64,000 bases of DNA from Prosthecodimorpha staleyi (GTDB lineage: Bacteria; Pseudomonadota; Alphaproteobacteria; Rhizobiales; Ancalomicrobiaceae). Shown one piece after another: positions 18,382 through 27,686 of this stretch; the first letter of the stretch is position 1, and each line of letters starts with the position of its first letter. The translations under genes and the position numbers were made by a program. The notes under the pieces are model-generated. The model saw only the letters and a program-made list of their open reading frames with translations. It had not been told where the DNA came from and ran no database searches. Where the stretch lies: NCBI RefSeq assembly GCF_018729455.1, contig NZ_JAHHZF010000001.1, forward strand, positions 616,591 to 680,590. The letters are read 5' to 3'.

Positions 18382-18858
18382 TCAGGCGGCCTTCTCGTCG
18401 GCCAGGACGCGCAGCGACACGATCTTGTCCGGGTCGCGGACCGGCTCGCCGCGCTTGATCTTGTCGACATTCTCCATGCCTTCGGTGACCTTGCCCCAGA
18501 CCGTGTACTGACGGTCGAGGAAGCGGGCATCCTCGAAGCAGATGAAGAACTGCGAATTGGCGGAGTTCGGGTTCTGGGCCCGGGCCATCGAGCAGACGCC
18601 GCGGACATGCGGCTCGGTGTTGAACTCGGCCTTGAGGTCCGGATAGCTCGAACCGCCCGTGCCGGTGCCGCGCGGGCAGCCGGTCTGGGCCATGAAGCCG
18701 TCGATCACACGGTGGAAGACGATGCCGTCATAGAACTTCTCGCGGGCGAGCTTCTTGATGCGCTCGACATGACCGGGCGCGAGGTCCGGGCGCAGTTCGA
18801 TGACGACACGGCCCTTGGTCGTCTCCATCACCAGCGTGTTTTCGGGATCGGCAGCCAT
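18382..18858 (-). CDS. cytosolic peptidyl-prolyl cis-trans isomerase (cyclophilin)
   Basis: A 158-residue cyclophilin without a signal peptide, catalysing proline isomerisation during folding. The core shows FYDGIVFHRVIDGFMAQTG (catalytic arginine in FHR), SMARAQNPNSANSQFFI and the VWGKVTEGMENVD segment. It pairs with an exported paralogue 111 bases upstream; such tandem cyclophilins beside coaD and queA are common in Hyphomicrobiales. Confidence 0.95.
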   Translation of the reverse strand: MAADPENTLVMETTKGRVVIELRPDLAPGHVERIKKLAREKFYDGIVFHRVIDGFMAQTGCPRGTGTGGSSYPDLKAEFNTEPHVRGVCSMARAQNPNSANSQFFICFEDARFLDRQYTVWGKVTEGMENVDKIKRGEPVRDPDKIVSLRVLADEKAA

Positions 18859-18969
18859 CTTATATCCTTGTCGTTAAGCGGCCTGTTCAGGGCCGGGTCG
18901 GGCGGTCTTATCGACGAAAACGCCTCGGTCCGCAACCAAGCGGACCGGTGTCGTCCCGCACAAGCCGGC

Positions 18970-19521
18970 CTACTTCACGTCGGCGGCGACCTGCATCTTG
19001 ACGATGATGTCAGGATCGGCGACCGCGCCGTTGTTCTCCTTGGTGCCCTTGCGGATCTGGTCGACGACCGCCATGCCGTCGATCACGTCGCCGAACACCG
19101 TGTACTTGCCATTGAGCCAGGGGCTGTCGGCGAGGCAGATGAAGAACTGCGAATTGGCGCTGTTCGGATCGTTCGAACGGGCCATGCCGAGCGTGCCGCG
19201 CTGGAACTTGGTGTCGGTGAACTCGGCCGGCAGGTTCGGCAGCGGCGAGCCGCCGGTGCCGTTGCCGCGCGGATCGCCGGTCTGGGCCATGAAGTCCGGG
19301 ATCACCCGGTGGAACTTGAGGCCGTTGTAGAAGCCCTGACGGGTCAGCGTCTTGATGCGCTCGACATGCTTCGGGGCCAGACCCGGACGCAGCATGATGG
19401 TGACGCGGCCATACTGGGTGTCGAGATAGAGCGTGTTCTCGGGATCCGGCTTCTCGGCGGCATGGGCGGCGGGGATGAGCGCGGCCGCACCGAGAGCGGC
19501 CAGGAAAGTCCTGCGGAGCAT
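18970..19521 (-). CDS. exported peptidyl-prolyl cis-trans isomerase (cyclophilin)
   Basis: A 183-residue cyclophilin with a signal peptide (about residues 1-21, LRRTFLAALGAAALIPAAHA, cleaved before AEK), hence periplasmic. Catalytic features match its neighbour: FYNGLKFHRVIPDFMAQTG, MARSNDPNSANSQFFI and VFGDVIDGMAVVD. It lies between coaD (26 bases) and the cytosolic paralogue, consistent with a tandem duplication followed by a change of compartment. Confidence 0.95.
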   Translation of the reverse strand: MLRRTFLAALGAAALIPAAHAAEKPDPENTLYLDTQYGRVTIMLRPGLAPKHVERIKTLTRQGFYNGLKFHRVIPDFMAQTGDPRGNGTGGSPLPNLPAEFTDTKFQRGTLGMARSNDPNSANSQFFICLADSPWLNGKYTVFGDVIDGMAVVDQIRKGTKENNGAVADPDIIVKMQVAADVK

Positions 19522-19547
19522 GGAACGGGTCCTTCTTCGGGGTCGGG

Positions 19548-20045
19548 TCAGCCGCCGGCTGCGCGGGCGGCAAGCCTTGCGGCGACGCCGGCCGGGACGA
19601 ATGGCGCCGGATCGCCGCCCATCTGGGCGATCTGCCGGACCAGCGTGGCGGTGATGTGGCGTACATGCGGCGAGGCGGGCAGGAAGATCGTACGCACGGC
19701 CGGGGCCATGATGCCGTTCATGCCGGCCATCTGCATTTCATAGTCGAGGTCGGTGCCGTCGCGCAGGCCGCGGATCAGGATCGAGGCGCCCCGCTCCGCC
19801 GCAACCTTCACGACCAGCCCCTGGAAGGCCATCACGTCGACCCGCTCCTGCGGGTGGCCGAGCGCGGCGACCGCCTCGCGGATCATCGCCTCGCGCTCCT
19901 CGAAGCTGAACAGCGGCTTCTTGGTGGCGCTGATGCCGATGGCGACGATCACCCGATCGGCGATGTCGAGCGCCTGGGCGAGAACGTCCACATGGCCGTT
20001 GGTGACGGGATCGAAGGAGCCGGGATAGAGCGCTGTGCGGGTCAT
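19548..20045 (-). CDS. coaD: phosphopantetheine adenylyltransferase
   Basis: A 165-residue cytosolic nucleotidyltransferase, penultimate step of coenzyme A synthesis. The N-terminal [16 protein letters not shown] carries the ATP-binding T/HxGH motif; [23 protein letters not shown] and the C-terminal [18 protein letters not shown] segment are all family hallmarks. It heads the coaD-ppi-ppi-queA-tgt run. Confidence 0.96.
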   Translation of the reverse strand: MTRTALYPGSFDPVTNGHVDVLAQALDIADRVIVAIGISATKKPLFSFEEREAMIREAVAALGHPQERVDVMAFQGLVVKVAAERGASILIRGLRDGTDLDYEMQMAGMNGIMAPAVRTIFLPASPHVRHITATLVRQIAQMGGDPAPFVPAGVAARLAARAAGG

Positions 20046-20398
20046 GGCGCCTCCTTAGCGCAACTCGCGCCCGGACGGAATCGCCGGGACGGACGAGCCG
20101 GTCGATTCCCTCGAAAGGCGGCAATCGCAGCGCATCGAACGGCCCCAACCCGCGCGATTCCGCGGGCGTCCATGTCGTTCCGGCCGGAATGTTTCGTCGC
20201 AGCCAGAATTGTTTCGTCCCCCTCCCATTCTGTTGCCGGTTCGAAACCCGATTGCCGAACGGACGCAAAGACCCCGACACGGAGCGCCGCTAGTCTCACC
20301 GGTGTCAGAGATGAAGACGACCTGAACGACCGGCTCCGAGACCATTCACGATCCGCGTGGAAAGGTCGGGGCCCAGACGAGAGAGACGGAGAGGAACG
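20046..20398. other. divergent promoter region between coaD and a small exported gene
   Basis: No coding region is supported in this 353-base gap, which separates coaD (leftward) from the small gene at 20399 (rightward). It should hold both promoters, but I see no convincing pair of -35 and -10 boxes on either strand. Confidence 0.4.
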
Positions 20399-20722
20399 AT
20401 GAGCCTCCAGAAGATGATCGCCACGATTGCCGCCGCGGCTGGCCTGACCGGATCGATCCTGTTCGGAGCCGCCCATGCCGAGCGCATCGAGACCGCCGGC
20501 AAGGCCGACCGGATCGCGATCGCAGCCACCAATGCCCGCATCGCCGCGGCCTTCGACCTGATCTCGGCCTGCACCGGCGCCGGCCACGAGGCCGCCCCGG
20601 ACTGCGCCTCTGACGCCGACAACGGCATTCTGCCGGTCCGGACCATCACCATCGAGAAGCGCGACGAAGCCGCCCGGACTTCGGTCCTCGTCCGCATGCC
20701 CGCCCCCGAGGCGAGCCGCTGA
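20399..20722 (+). CDS. small exported protein of unknown function
   Basis: A 107-residue protein with a signal peptide (about residues 1-27, ending LFGAAHA before ERIE), so probably periplasmic, with a mature part of about 80 residues. The mature sequence has two cysteines (ISACTGAG and APDCASD) that could form a disulfide, and it ends in an arginine-rich strand. The ATG follows a GAGAGG-like ribosome site. I recognise no family. It stands alone, with a long structured 3' segment and terminator about 180-200 bases downstream. Confidence 0.65.
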   Translation: MSLQKMIATIAAAAGLTGSILFGAAHAERIETAGKADRIAIAATNARIAAAFDLISACTGAGHEAAPDCASDADNGILPVRTITIEKRDEAARTSVLVRMPAPEASR

Positions 20723-20771
20723 GTTTTCGCCGATCGGCCGACCTGACCCGTCGGACCGCCGGCACCCGAGC

Positions 20772-20925
20772 TTGGAGACCGGGGCGGCAACCCACCCGCA
20801 CCCCCTGACCATCGCCGCTTCGGTCTCCAACACCCCTCGCCCGCGTCCCCGGGCACCTGCTGTTCCCCCTTCGTGGCTAGCCATCCAGCCACCACCTGGG
20901 CCGCGCTCCGAACAGGAGCGCGGCC
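20772..20925 (+). ncRNA. candidate structured RNA or long structured 3' UTR
   Basis: On the plus strand, ttggagaccg (20772-20781) pairs perfectly with cggtctccaa (20821-20830), enclosing an inner gcggc/gccgc pairing; a second, unpaired stretch then leads into an 11-bp terminator stem at 20899-20925. The whole is about 155 bases and non-coding. No family motif is recognised and no promoter is obvious just upstream, so it may be a processed 3' end of the small exported gene. Confidence 0.35.
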
Positions 20926-20930
20926 TTTTT
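20899..20930 (+). terminator. strong rho-independent terminator
   Basis: An 11-bp perfect stem (ggccgcgctcc / ggagcgcggcc) with a gaaca loop is followed directly by TTTTT and a further T-rich tract on the plus strand. It ends transcription from the small exported gene and/or the structured segment before it meets the oppositely oriented ctaA. Confidence 0.88.
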
Positions 20931-20959
20931 CTTTCTCAGGCCGGATCAGGGGACGGGCG

Positions 20960-22030
20960 TCAGGCGCGGCGGACCGCTTTCAGGTGGGCGACGGCGATCC
21001 CGAGCACCAGGACGGCCAGACCCTGGTGGACGAGCGCGAGACCGAGCGGGACGACCATCAGAAGCGTCAGGATGCCGACGACCGCCTGCGCGGCCACGGC
21101 AAGGCCGAGCAGCAGGCCGCTCGCCCGGGCCGCGCCGCCGGCGCGAACCGCGAGACCCGCCTGCACGAGGGCGAGCGCGAACAGGGTATAGGCGCCCATC
21201 CGGTGGACGAACTGAACGAGGCCGTGATTCTCGAACAGATTGCGCCAAGCCGGTTCGAGCGCCAGCGGCGCGTCCGGCAGGAAGCTGCCGTTCATCGACG
21301 GCCAGGTGTTGTAGACGAGGCCGGCATCGTTGCCGGCGACCAGTCCACCCAGGAAAATCTGAACGAAGACCGCGACCGTCACGACCGTGGCGCCGACCGC
21401 GAGCCCGCGCCGGCGCCCCCGCGCTCCGGCGGTCACGGGTCCGGCCGCGCCCCGCTCGTCCAGCGACAGGGCGGTCCAGACCAAGGCGGCGAAGATGAAG
21501 CAGGCGAACGTCAGGTGGGTCGCCAGCCGGTAGGGCGCGACATCGACGCGGTCGACCAGGCCGGAGGCGACCATCCACCAGCCGACCGCCCCCTGCAGGC
21601 CGCCGAGGGCGAACAGCGTCACGAAGCGCGGCACCTGGCGGCGCGCGATCCGCCCGGTCGCGGCGAAGACCAGGAACGGCACCAGGAACGCGACGCCGAT
21701 GAAGCGGCCGAGGAAGCGGTGCGCCCATTCCCACCAGAAGATGACCTTGAACGCCTCCAGGCTCATGCCCTGATTGACGAGGCGGTATTGCGGGATCTGC
21801 CGGTACTTTTCGAAGGCGTCGTGCCAGGCCGCATCGGTCAGCGGCGGCAAGGCGCCGAGCAGGGGCTGCCATTCGGTGATCGAAAGGCCGGAATCGGTCA
21901 GCCGCGTCGCCCCGCCGACGATCACCATCGCAAAGACCAGGAAGGCGACGAAGCCAAGCCAGATCCGGACCGGCCCGGTTCCTGTCGATGCGGGGACGGC
22001 CGACGGCGTGACGGACAAAGTGGCGGACAT
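20960..22030 (-). CDS. ctaA: heme A synthase
   Basis: Inner-membrane enzyme that oxidises the methyl group of heme O to make heme A for aa3-type cytochrome oxidase. The 356-residue product has eight membrane segments and the conserved heme-ligand and family motifs: VIVGGATRLTDSGLSITEWQP near residue 40, WEWAHRFLGRFIG, FCF-type helices, VAGNDAGLVYNTWPSMNG and FVHRMGAY. I use the ATG at 22030 (MSATLSV); the frame is open upstream without hydrophobic or family character. The DUF2842 gene is divergent 145 bases away. Confidence 0.95.
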   Translation of the reverse strand: MSATLSVTPSAVPASTGTGPVRIWLGFVAFLVFAMVIVGGATRLTDSGLSITEWQPLLGALPPLTDAAWHDAFEKYRQIPQYRLVNQGMSLEAFKVIFWWEWAHRFLGRFIGVAFLVPFLVFAATGRIARRQVPRFVTLFALGGLQGAVGWWMVASGLVDRVDVAPYRLATHLTFACFIFAALVWTALSLDERGAAGPVTAGARGRRRGLAVGATVVTVAVFVQIFLGGLVAGNDAGLVYNTWPSMNGSFLPDAPLALEPAWRNLFENHGLVQFVHRMGAYTLFALALVQAGLAVRAGGAARASGLLLGLAVAAQAVVGILTLLMVVPLGLALVHQGLAVLVLGIAVAHLKAVRRA

Positions 22031-22175
22031 GGACAATTCCTCAGGCGCGGTCGCCGGGGCTTTCCTCCGGGCGCGACGACCCGATATAGGATTTCGGTCC
22101 CATCTTCCACAGCCGCCGCGGCAAAGGCGCCCGCCCGCCAAGGCCCGGCCGCCGCGTCACGGAGCCCTGCCCGCC

Positions 22176-22391
22176 ATGCCGCCACGCCTCAAGCGCCTCC
22201 TCGGGGTGCTCCTGCTGCTCGCCTTCGTCTTCCTCTATATCTGGGTCATGACCGATGTCGGCGCGGTCGTCATCAGCCGGGTCGAAAATCCCTGGCGGAT
22301 GCTCTACTTCGTTCTGGCCGGCATCGCCTGGATCGTTCCCGCGGGCGCCATCATCTGGTGGATGTATCGGCCCCGCCGCACCGGTTCCTGA
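22176..22391 (+). CDS. DUF2842 domain-containing small membrane protein
   Basis: A 71-residue protein with two membrane segments (LLGVLLLLAFVFLYIWVMT and a second from FVLAGIAWIVPAGAIIWW) and a short basic tail (RPRRTG). Length, topology and the NPWRMLYFVLAGIAWI block match the alphaproteobacterial DUF2842 family, which is commonly found next to cytochrome oxidase assembly genes; here it is divergent from ctaA. Role unknown. Confidence 0.85.
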   Translation: MPPRLKRLLGVLLLLAFVFLYIWVMTDVGAVVISRVENPWRMLYFVLAGIAWIVPAGAIIWWMYRPRRTGS

Positions 22392-22426
22392 GCGTCGTCC
22401 GTCCGCCCTGCCCGCCGAGCCGGCGG

Positions 22427-23479
22427 TCAGGCCACGTCCAGCCGCCGGAACCGGTTCCAGAGCATGAAGGGTGCGCCGGACAGCAGCACGTCGAGATAGC
22501 GCAGATCCTGAAAATTGCCGTTGAGCGAGACCCGCGGCAGAGCCGTCCGGTGGCCGGCATGTTCGGCATGAAGCATGCCCGGCCGCGTGGTCACTGCCAA
22601 GTCGAAGCCGGCCTCGCGCGCCAGGTCGAATTCGCGCTGACCGGCGGCGCGATGCGATCCGTAGGGGTAGGCGAAGATGCGCGGGCGCCTGCCGATCATG
22701 CCGGCGATGTCGTCCGCCGACCCCGCCATCTCCTGGAGCGCCGCCGACCGGTCGAGGCGCCGGATGTTGGGGTGCGTGCGCGTGTGGGCGCCGATGGTGA
22801 CCAGAGGGTCGGCGGCCAGTTCGGCCAATTCGGTCCGCGTCATGATCTCGTGCCGGGTCGGACGCAAGGGATCCAGTCCGACCTCCCCGGCCAGACGCTC
22901 GACGCGCTCGAACACGATGCCGGGATCGGCCGTCCGGGCCCAGCACAGGATCCGATTGGCGACGCTGTCCTTGGCGGCGCGGCTGGCCGTCTCGAAGACT
23001 TCAGGTCCCGCGCCCAGGTCGAAGGTCAGCACCGGGACCATGCCGACGACCTCCTCGACCACCTTCCACCACAGCATGGTGGTGCGATCGACGAAGCCGG
23101 ACGTGACGAAGACCGTGAACGGAATGCCGTGCCGGCGGAAGATCGGCCGTGCGATCTCGCGATTGTCGCGATAGCCGTCGTCGAAGGTCACCACCGCGAA
23201 CCGCCGTGCGGCCGGATCGTCCAGGCGTCGGGCGGCCTCGGCCAGATCGACGAAATCGATGCCCCGCGCGCGGATGGCGGTCAGGACGCCTTCAAGGAAT
23301 TCGGGCGTGACCTCGAGTTCGCGGTTCGGAGCGCAGGGCCCCGGCACGAAGGGGCGGACATGGTGCAGCGTCAGGATCAAGCCCTTGCCCGGACAGGCGA
23401 ACGGGTGGACGCGGAAGGCGCCGGTCAGCGCCAGAGCCTCCATCCCGCCTCGTTGCACCAATGTTTTCAGTTTCTTCAT
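22427..23479 (-). CDS. polysaccharide deacetylase (NodB homology domain)
   Basis: A 350-residue carbohydrate esterase family 4-type protein. The NodB domain shows motif 1 VTFDDGYRDN (metal-binding aspartates, about residue 100), motif 2 GAHTRTHPNI (H..TH histidines) and motif 3 FAYPYGSH. No signal peptide is clear, so it may act on a lipid-linked or nascent polysaccharide from the cytosol. It is the left-most gene of the polysaccharide locus and probably trims acetyl groups from its product. Confidence 0.88.
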   Translation of the reverse strand: MKKLKTLVQRGGMEALALTGAFRVHPFACPGKGLILTLHHVRPFVPGPCAPNRELEVTPEFLEGVLTAIRARGIDFVDLAEAARRLDDPAARRFAVVTFDDGYRDNREIARPIFRRHGIPFTVFVTSGFVDRTTMLWWKVVEEVVGMVPVLTFDLGAGPEVFETASRAAKDSVANRILCWARTADPGIVFERVERLAGEVGLDPLRPTRHEIMTRTELAELAADPLVTIGAHTRTHPNIRRLDRSAALQEMAGSADDIAGMIGRRPRIFAYPYGSHRAAGQREFDLAREAGFDLAVTTRPGMLHAEHAGHRTALPRVSLNGNFQDLRYLDVLLSGAPFMLWNRFRRLDVA

Positions 23480-23737
23480 GTCTCCCCCGAGTCATTTGCG
23501 CAACCATGACACGAACAGGCAAATGAACTCTGAACGTTTCAGTCGCGACTTGCGGCAGGACCAGATACCGTGCCCTTCATCGTAAAATAACCGGTCGGCG
23601 TTCAGGATATCCTGCGCGACGGATTGCATTGCCTATGGTTAACTGAGCCGGCCGTTAAATATATGCCGATATTGAGCGGCCGGGGTCCCTCGTGCTCGGC
23701 TTAACAATTTCGACAATCAACGGTATATTTCCTGAGG

Positions 23738-24985
23738 ATGAAGCCCGGATCGGAACGCATGTCGATATCGACGGGAGTGCATGCCGTAAGGATAACGGCC
23801 CGACCGCAGCGGGGCTTTGCCGTGGCGTCAGCCCTCGACCCGACCGTGACGATCGTGCGCACGCTCGCCGAGGCGGAAGCCGCCTGGCGGTGGCTGGAAG
23901 CCCGCGACGCGGTGCCGCCGTTCCAGCGCTACGACTGGGTTCGCATCTGGCTCGAGGAAATCGGTACCGCCCGCGCCGTCGAACCGCTGATCGCGATCGG
24001 ACGCCGTGGTCCGGACCTCGTCTTCCTGTGGCCGTTGATGGTGGCCCGCGAAGGCGCCGTCCGGGTCGGCCGATGGCTCGGCGACCGCAATGCGAACTAC
24101 AATCCGGGCCTCTACGCGCCGGGAGAACGGGTACGGACGACGCGCGAGACGATCGCGGCCGCACTGGACGAGATCGCCCGGAGCGCCGCGATCGATTGCT
24201 ACCACCTGGAGCGGCAGCCGCGGGTCTGGGCCGGCTGCGCCAATGCGCTGGCGACGATCCGAGGCTCGGTCGCCTCGCCGAGCAACGGACATGTCGCAAC
24301 CCTGGCGCCCAGCTTCGAGCAGTTGCTCGCGCGCCATCCCGGCTCGCACCGCCGCAAGCGGATGCGCCAGCGCGAACGCCATTTCGAGACGTCCGGCGAC
24401 TATCGCATCTCGACGGCTGCAACGACCGAAGAGGCCGCCTCGATGTTGGCCGTCTTCCTGGAACAGAAGGCCCGGCGCTTTGCCGAAATGGGCGTGCCGA
24501 ACGTGTTCGCGTCGGCCGGGGTCGCGGGGTTCCTGCGACGGATGGCGACCGAGGCCGGCCCGGACGGGACACCGCTGCTGCGGCTGCACGCGCTCTGGGC
24601 GGCCGGTCGGGTCCGAGCCGTGGCGGGAACGGCGACCGCCGGCGACAGCCGTTCCATCCTGTTCCTGTCCTTCGCCAATGACGAACTGGCCCGGTTCGGT
24701 CCCGGGACGACGCTGGTCTACCGGCTGGTCGAGAACGGCTGCAAGGATGGCCTCGCCGGGCTCGATTTCGGCGTCGGCGAGGAGCCCTACAAGGAGAACT
24801 GGTGCGACCAGGAGATCGAACTGGTCGAAACCCTGCTGCCGGTGACGCTGAAGGGGCATGCCTTTGCGGCCGCAGCCCGGGCGGCGTTGGGCCTGAAGCG
24901 CGCGGTCAAGCGCAATCCCGCCGCCTGGAAGCTCTACCGGCAACTGCGCCTGCGCACCGCCCCGCTCCGCCGCGGCCCGCCGTGA
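23738..24985 (+). CDS. GNAT-fold (CelD/BcsL-type) acyltransferase
   Basis: A 415-residue cytosolic protein with the double GNAT-like architecture of CelD/BcsL-type proteins: an N-terminal part with FQRYDWVRIWLEE, and a C-terminal acetyltransferase-like domain with AVFLEQKARRFAEMG and the closing LDFGVGEEPYKENW block, which is diagnostic for the family. Such proteins occur in polysaccharide loci and are thought to acylate the polymer or its precursor. Start uncertain: the ATG at 23738 overlaps a GAGG, and another in-frame ATG lies at 23759. Confidence 0.83.
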   Translation: MKPGSERMSISTGVHAVRITARPQRGFAVASALDPTVTIVRTLAEAEAAWRWLEARDAVPPFQRYDWVRIWLEEIGTARAVEPLIAIGRRGPDLVFLWPLMVAREGAVRVGRWLGDRNANYNPGLYAPGERVRTTRETIAAALDEIARSAAIDCYHLERQPRVWAGCANALATIRGSVASPSNGHVATLAPSFEQLLARHPGSHRRKRMRQRERHFETSGDYRISTAATTEEAASMLAVFLEQKARRFAEMGVPNVFASAGVAGFLRRMATEAGPDGTPLLRLHALWAAGRVRAVAGTATAGDSRSILFLSFANDELARFGPGTTLVYRLVENGCKDGLAGLDFGVGEEPYKENWCDQEIELVETLLPVTLKGHAFAAAARAALGLKRAVKRNPAAWKLYRQLRLRTAPLRRGPP

Positions 24986-25031
24986 TCGCGATCGGCCGCG
25001 GGCCGGTCGTCAACGGCGATCGGCGCCGCCG

Positions 25032-27512
25032 TTACGCCGCCCTCACGGCACCGGCCGCCAGCGTCTCTGTCGCCAGGATCGAGACACGGCCGGGATCGCC
25101 GTGGCCGAGGGCTGCGGCTACCATCCGGGACGGCGCATCGGCTTCGGCCCGTTCGGTCGCCACCACGACGTGATCGGCGATCCCGGCCAGGGCGATGCCG
25201 ACCGGGTCGGCCGATGTCAGGCTGCCGACCACCACGACGACATGTTCGTAGGACAGTTGCAGCGCCTCGACGACGGCCAGGCTGCGATCATGATCGAGCG
25301 GGCCCGCCTCCGCCGCGCCGGGCGGCACGACATGGGCAAGCGAACCGGAATCGCGGTGGATCGCCGCACCGAAGCCGCAGCGGCCGGCGACCAGATCGGC
25401 AAAGCCCGGACGGTCCCGGCCGTCCAGGACATGCTCGGCCTCGAACCCCTCGCCTGCCAGGACCACGAGGCAGACCGGGATGGCCGCCGCGGCGCCGGTG
25501 CGGACCAGGCCGAGGGCGGCCCGTTGCGCGACGGCATTGTCGGCGGCCGCGACCACCGCCACGAGGCGCGCGTCCCGGCCCGGGCCGTCGATGCGGCGCC
25601 AGATCTCGAGCGGACCGACCGAGGCCGAGGGTCCCGGCTTGCCGTCGGTCGCCTCGGCCTGCCCGACGGCGCCAGCCGGGGCTTGAGCCGAGACGGCACC
25701 GGCGGGCGACACCGGCTGCAGCGGGAGCGCCGCGCCGGCCTCCGAACCTGCCGCGGCAATCGAAGCGGCCGGGTCCGGCTTGCCGGCCTCGACGCGCTCG
25801 ATGGCCTTGGCGGCCTCGATCAGCGCACTCGCCGCCGCCACCACGCCGGGCGGAACCGCGTCCGAGCCGAGCGCGGGGGCCTCGGCGGAGGCCGCCGCGA
25901 TGGGGCGGTCCGCGGCTCCCGTCGCCGGCACGGCCGGATCGCCGGCCGAATGCCGCATCAGGCCGAGAATCGGGGCATCCGCATCGGTCGCGATCGCACG
26001 CGCAGGGGGGGCGGGATCGACGGGATCGTGCTTGCGCGCGGGAATTTCAGGCGATGCGACCGTGACCGGGGCCCGTGCCGCAGCCGGACGGCCCCGCGGC
26101 GGCTGATCGGCCAGAGTTGGACCGCCGACGGCCGTGGCGGCGAGCAGTTCGCGCAGGATGACGATCGTGCCGCAGAGCAGGAAGACCGCGAGGGTTACCA
26201 CCGAGGTGATCGGAACGACTTTCGGGAAATAGGGCCGGCTCGGCGGTGAGGCCTGCGAGATGACGCGCGCATCCGGCGGCTCGCTACCCAGATTGGCGCG
26301 CGTCGCGGCCTCGCGATAGCGGGCGAGCAAGCTTTCGAGCAGGTCGCGCTGCGCCTTGGCGTCACGCTCCAGGGCGCGCAATTGCACGTCCTCCTGGTTG
26401 GCGCGGGTCGCCTGGCCCTTGAACTCGCCGAGCTGACCGCGCAATTCGCGGATGCGCTGGTCGGCGACCTTCACGTCGTTCTCGAGATTGGTGAGCGTCT
26501 TGCGCGCTTCGGCCCGCAGCTGGCCGTCGATGTCGCGCAGCTGCGAATTGAGCGTCTGAATCTGCGGATGGCCCGGCAGGTAGATCGCGGACAGTTCCGC
26601 GATGCGGCTGCGCAAGGCGATCTGCCGCTCCCGCAGGCGCTGGAACATCGGCTGGGCGACGATCTCGCTGGCGGCGTCGAGCGAGCCACCCTCCGTGACG
26701 ATCTTGCGCAGCTGCGCGCTCTTCGCCTCGGCATCGGACTTCACGCCGCGCGCGGCGGTCAACTGGCTGTTGAGCTCGGAGAGCTGCTGCTGGAACAGGG
26801 TCGTGTTGTTGGTCGACGACAGGAACAGCTCGCTCGACGAGCGGTAGGTCTCGACGCGGCCCTCGGACTCGGCGACCTTGGAGCGGAGCGCGGCAATCTC
26901 GCCCTCCAGCCAGCGGGTGGTCTCGGCATTGTCCTTGACCTTCGATTCCCCCTGGAGCCGCAGATAGGCGGTCGTGATCGCATTGGCGACACGGGATGCC
27001 ACGTCGGGATCATGGGCCCAGAACTCGACCTGGATCACGCGCGACTTCTCGACCTGAAAGGCCGTGAAGCGCTCCAGGAAGGTTTCCAGGGCCCGCTCCT
27101 CCGGCGAAATCGAGCGTCCGCCGGTGAGCCCGATCGCCGCGACAAGACCGCCGAGGAAGCCGCGCGACGATGCAAATTCAGGGTGGTCGAGCAGGTGTTC
27201 GGCGGCGATCACCCGGCGGGCGAGATCGCGCGAGGTGATCAGCTGGACCTGGCTGACGACGCCTTCCTGGTCGAGAAGGGCGCGGTCCTGCTCGGCCGTG
27301 CGCTGGTCGTTGGTGCGCAGCACGAGCGGCCGGGATTCGATCAGCAGACGCGCCTCGGCCTTGTAGCGCGGCGCCATCAGGCTGACGCCGACGAAGGTTG
27401 CGACCGCCACCAGGAGGACGATCGGAACGATCCAAAGCTTCGCCCGCCAGAGCGCACTCAGGATCCCGCCGAGATCGATCGACGGCTCTTCCGGCTGTTG
27501 GGCGACATTCAT
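25032..27512 (-). CDS. Wzz/GumC-like chain-length protein with a degenerate BY-kinase domain
   Basis: An 826-residue inner-membrane polysaccharide co-polymerase. Residues 10-110 form the Wzz domain with a first membrane segment (LWIVPIVLLVAVATFVGVSLM); a long coiled coil (about 190-400) projects into the periplasm; the GNVR-like region PPDARVISQASPPSRPYFPK and the second membrane segment lie near 430-460. An alanine/proline-rich linker leads to a C-terminal domain shaped like a BY-kinase (about 640-820) but without a Walker A: at that position it reads AAADNAVAQRAALGL, with no GK-S/T, and no tyrosine cluster ends the protein. I start at MNVAQQ; a GTG seven codons upstream is possible. Divergent from the wza-like gene. 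Confidence 0.88.
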   Translation of the reverse strand: MNVAQQPEEPSIDLGGILSALWRAKLWIVPIVLLVAVATFVGVSLMAPRYKAEARLLIESRPLVLRTNDQRTAEQDRALLDQEGVVSQVQLITSRDLARRVIAAEHLLDHPEFASSRGFLGGLVAAIGLTGGRSISPEERALETFLERFTAFQVEKSRVIQVEFWAHDPDVASRVANAITTAYLRLQGESKVKDNAETTRWLEGEIAALRSKVAESEGRVETYRSSSELFLSSTNNTTLFQQQLSELNSQLTAARGVKSDAEAKSAQLRKIVTEGGSLDAASEIVAQPMFQRLRERQIALRSRIAELSAIYLPGHPQIQTLNSQLRDIDGQLRAEARKTLTNLENDVKVADQRIRELRGQLGEFKGQATRANQEDVQLRALERDAKAQRDLLESLLARYREAATRANLGSEPPDARVISQASPPSRPYFPKVVPITSVVTLAVFLLCGTIVILRELLAATAVGGPTLADQPPRGRPAAARAPVTVASPEIPARKHDPVDPAPPARAIATDADAPILGLMRHSAGDPAVPATGAADRPIAAASAEAPALGSDAVPPGVVAAASALIEAAKAIERVEAGKPDPAASIAAAGSEAGAALPLQPVSPAGAVSAQAPAGAVGQAEATDGKPGPSASVGPLEIWRRIDGPGRDARLVAVVAAADNAVAQRAALGLVRTGAAAAIPVCLVVLAGEGFEAEHVLDGRDRPGFADLVAGRCGFGAAIHRDSGSLAHVVPPGAAEAGPLDHDRSLAVVEALQLSYEHVVVVVGSLTSADPVGIALAGIADHVVVATERAEADAPSRMVAAALGHGDPGRVSILATETLAAGAVRAA

Positions 27513-27686
27513 GGACACCGAGGACTCCCGCACGCTCCTTGTCCGGGACTTTGCGCCGACAGGGTAACCGGTGGGTTAACGTTCGGGTCGGTCGGCAACA
27601 CGCGATTGACCATAGTGGCGCGGCTTTCAACCTTTCTTAACCATGACCGGGCAGTTTGGCGGCAGGTTCAGACGGGTCATCATGTC

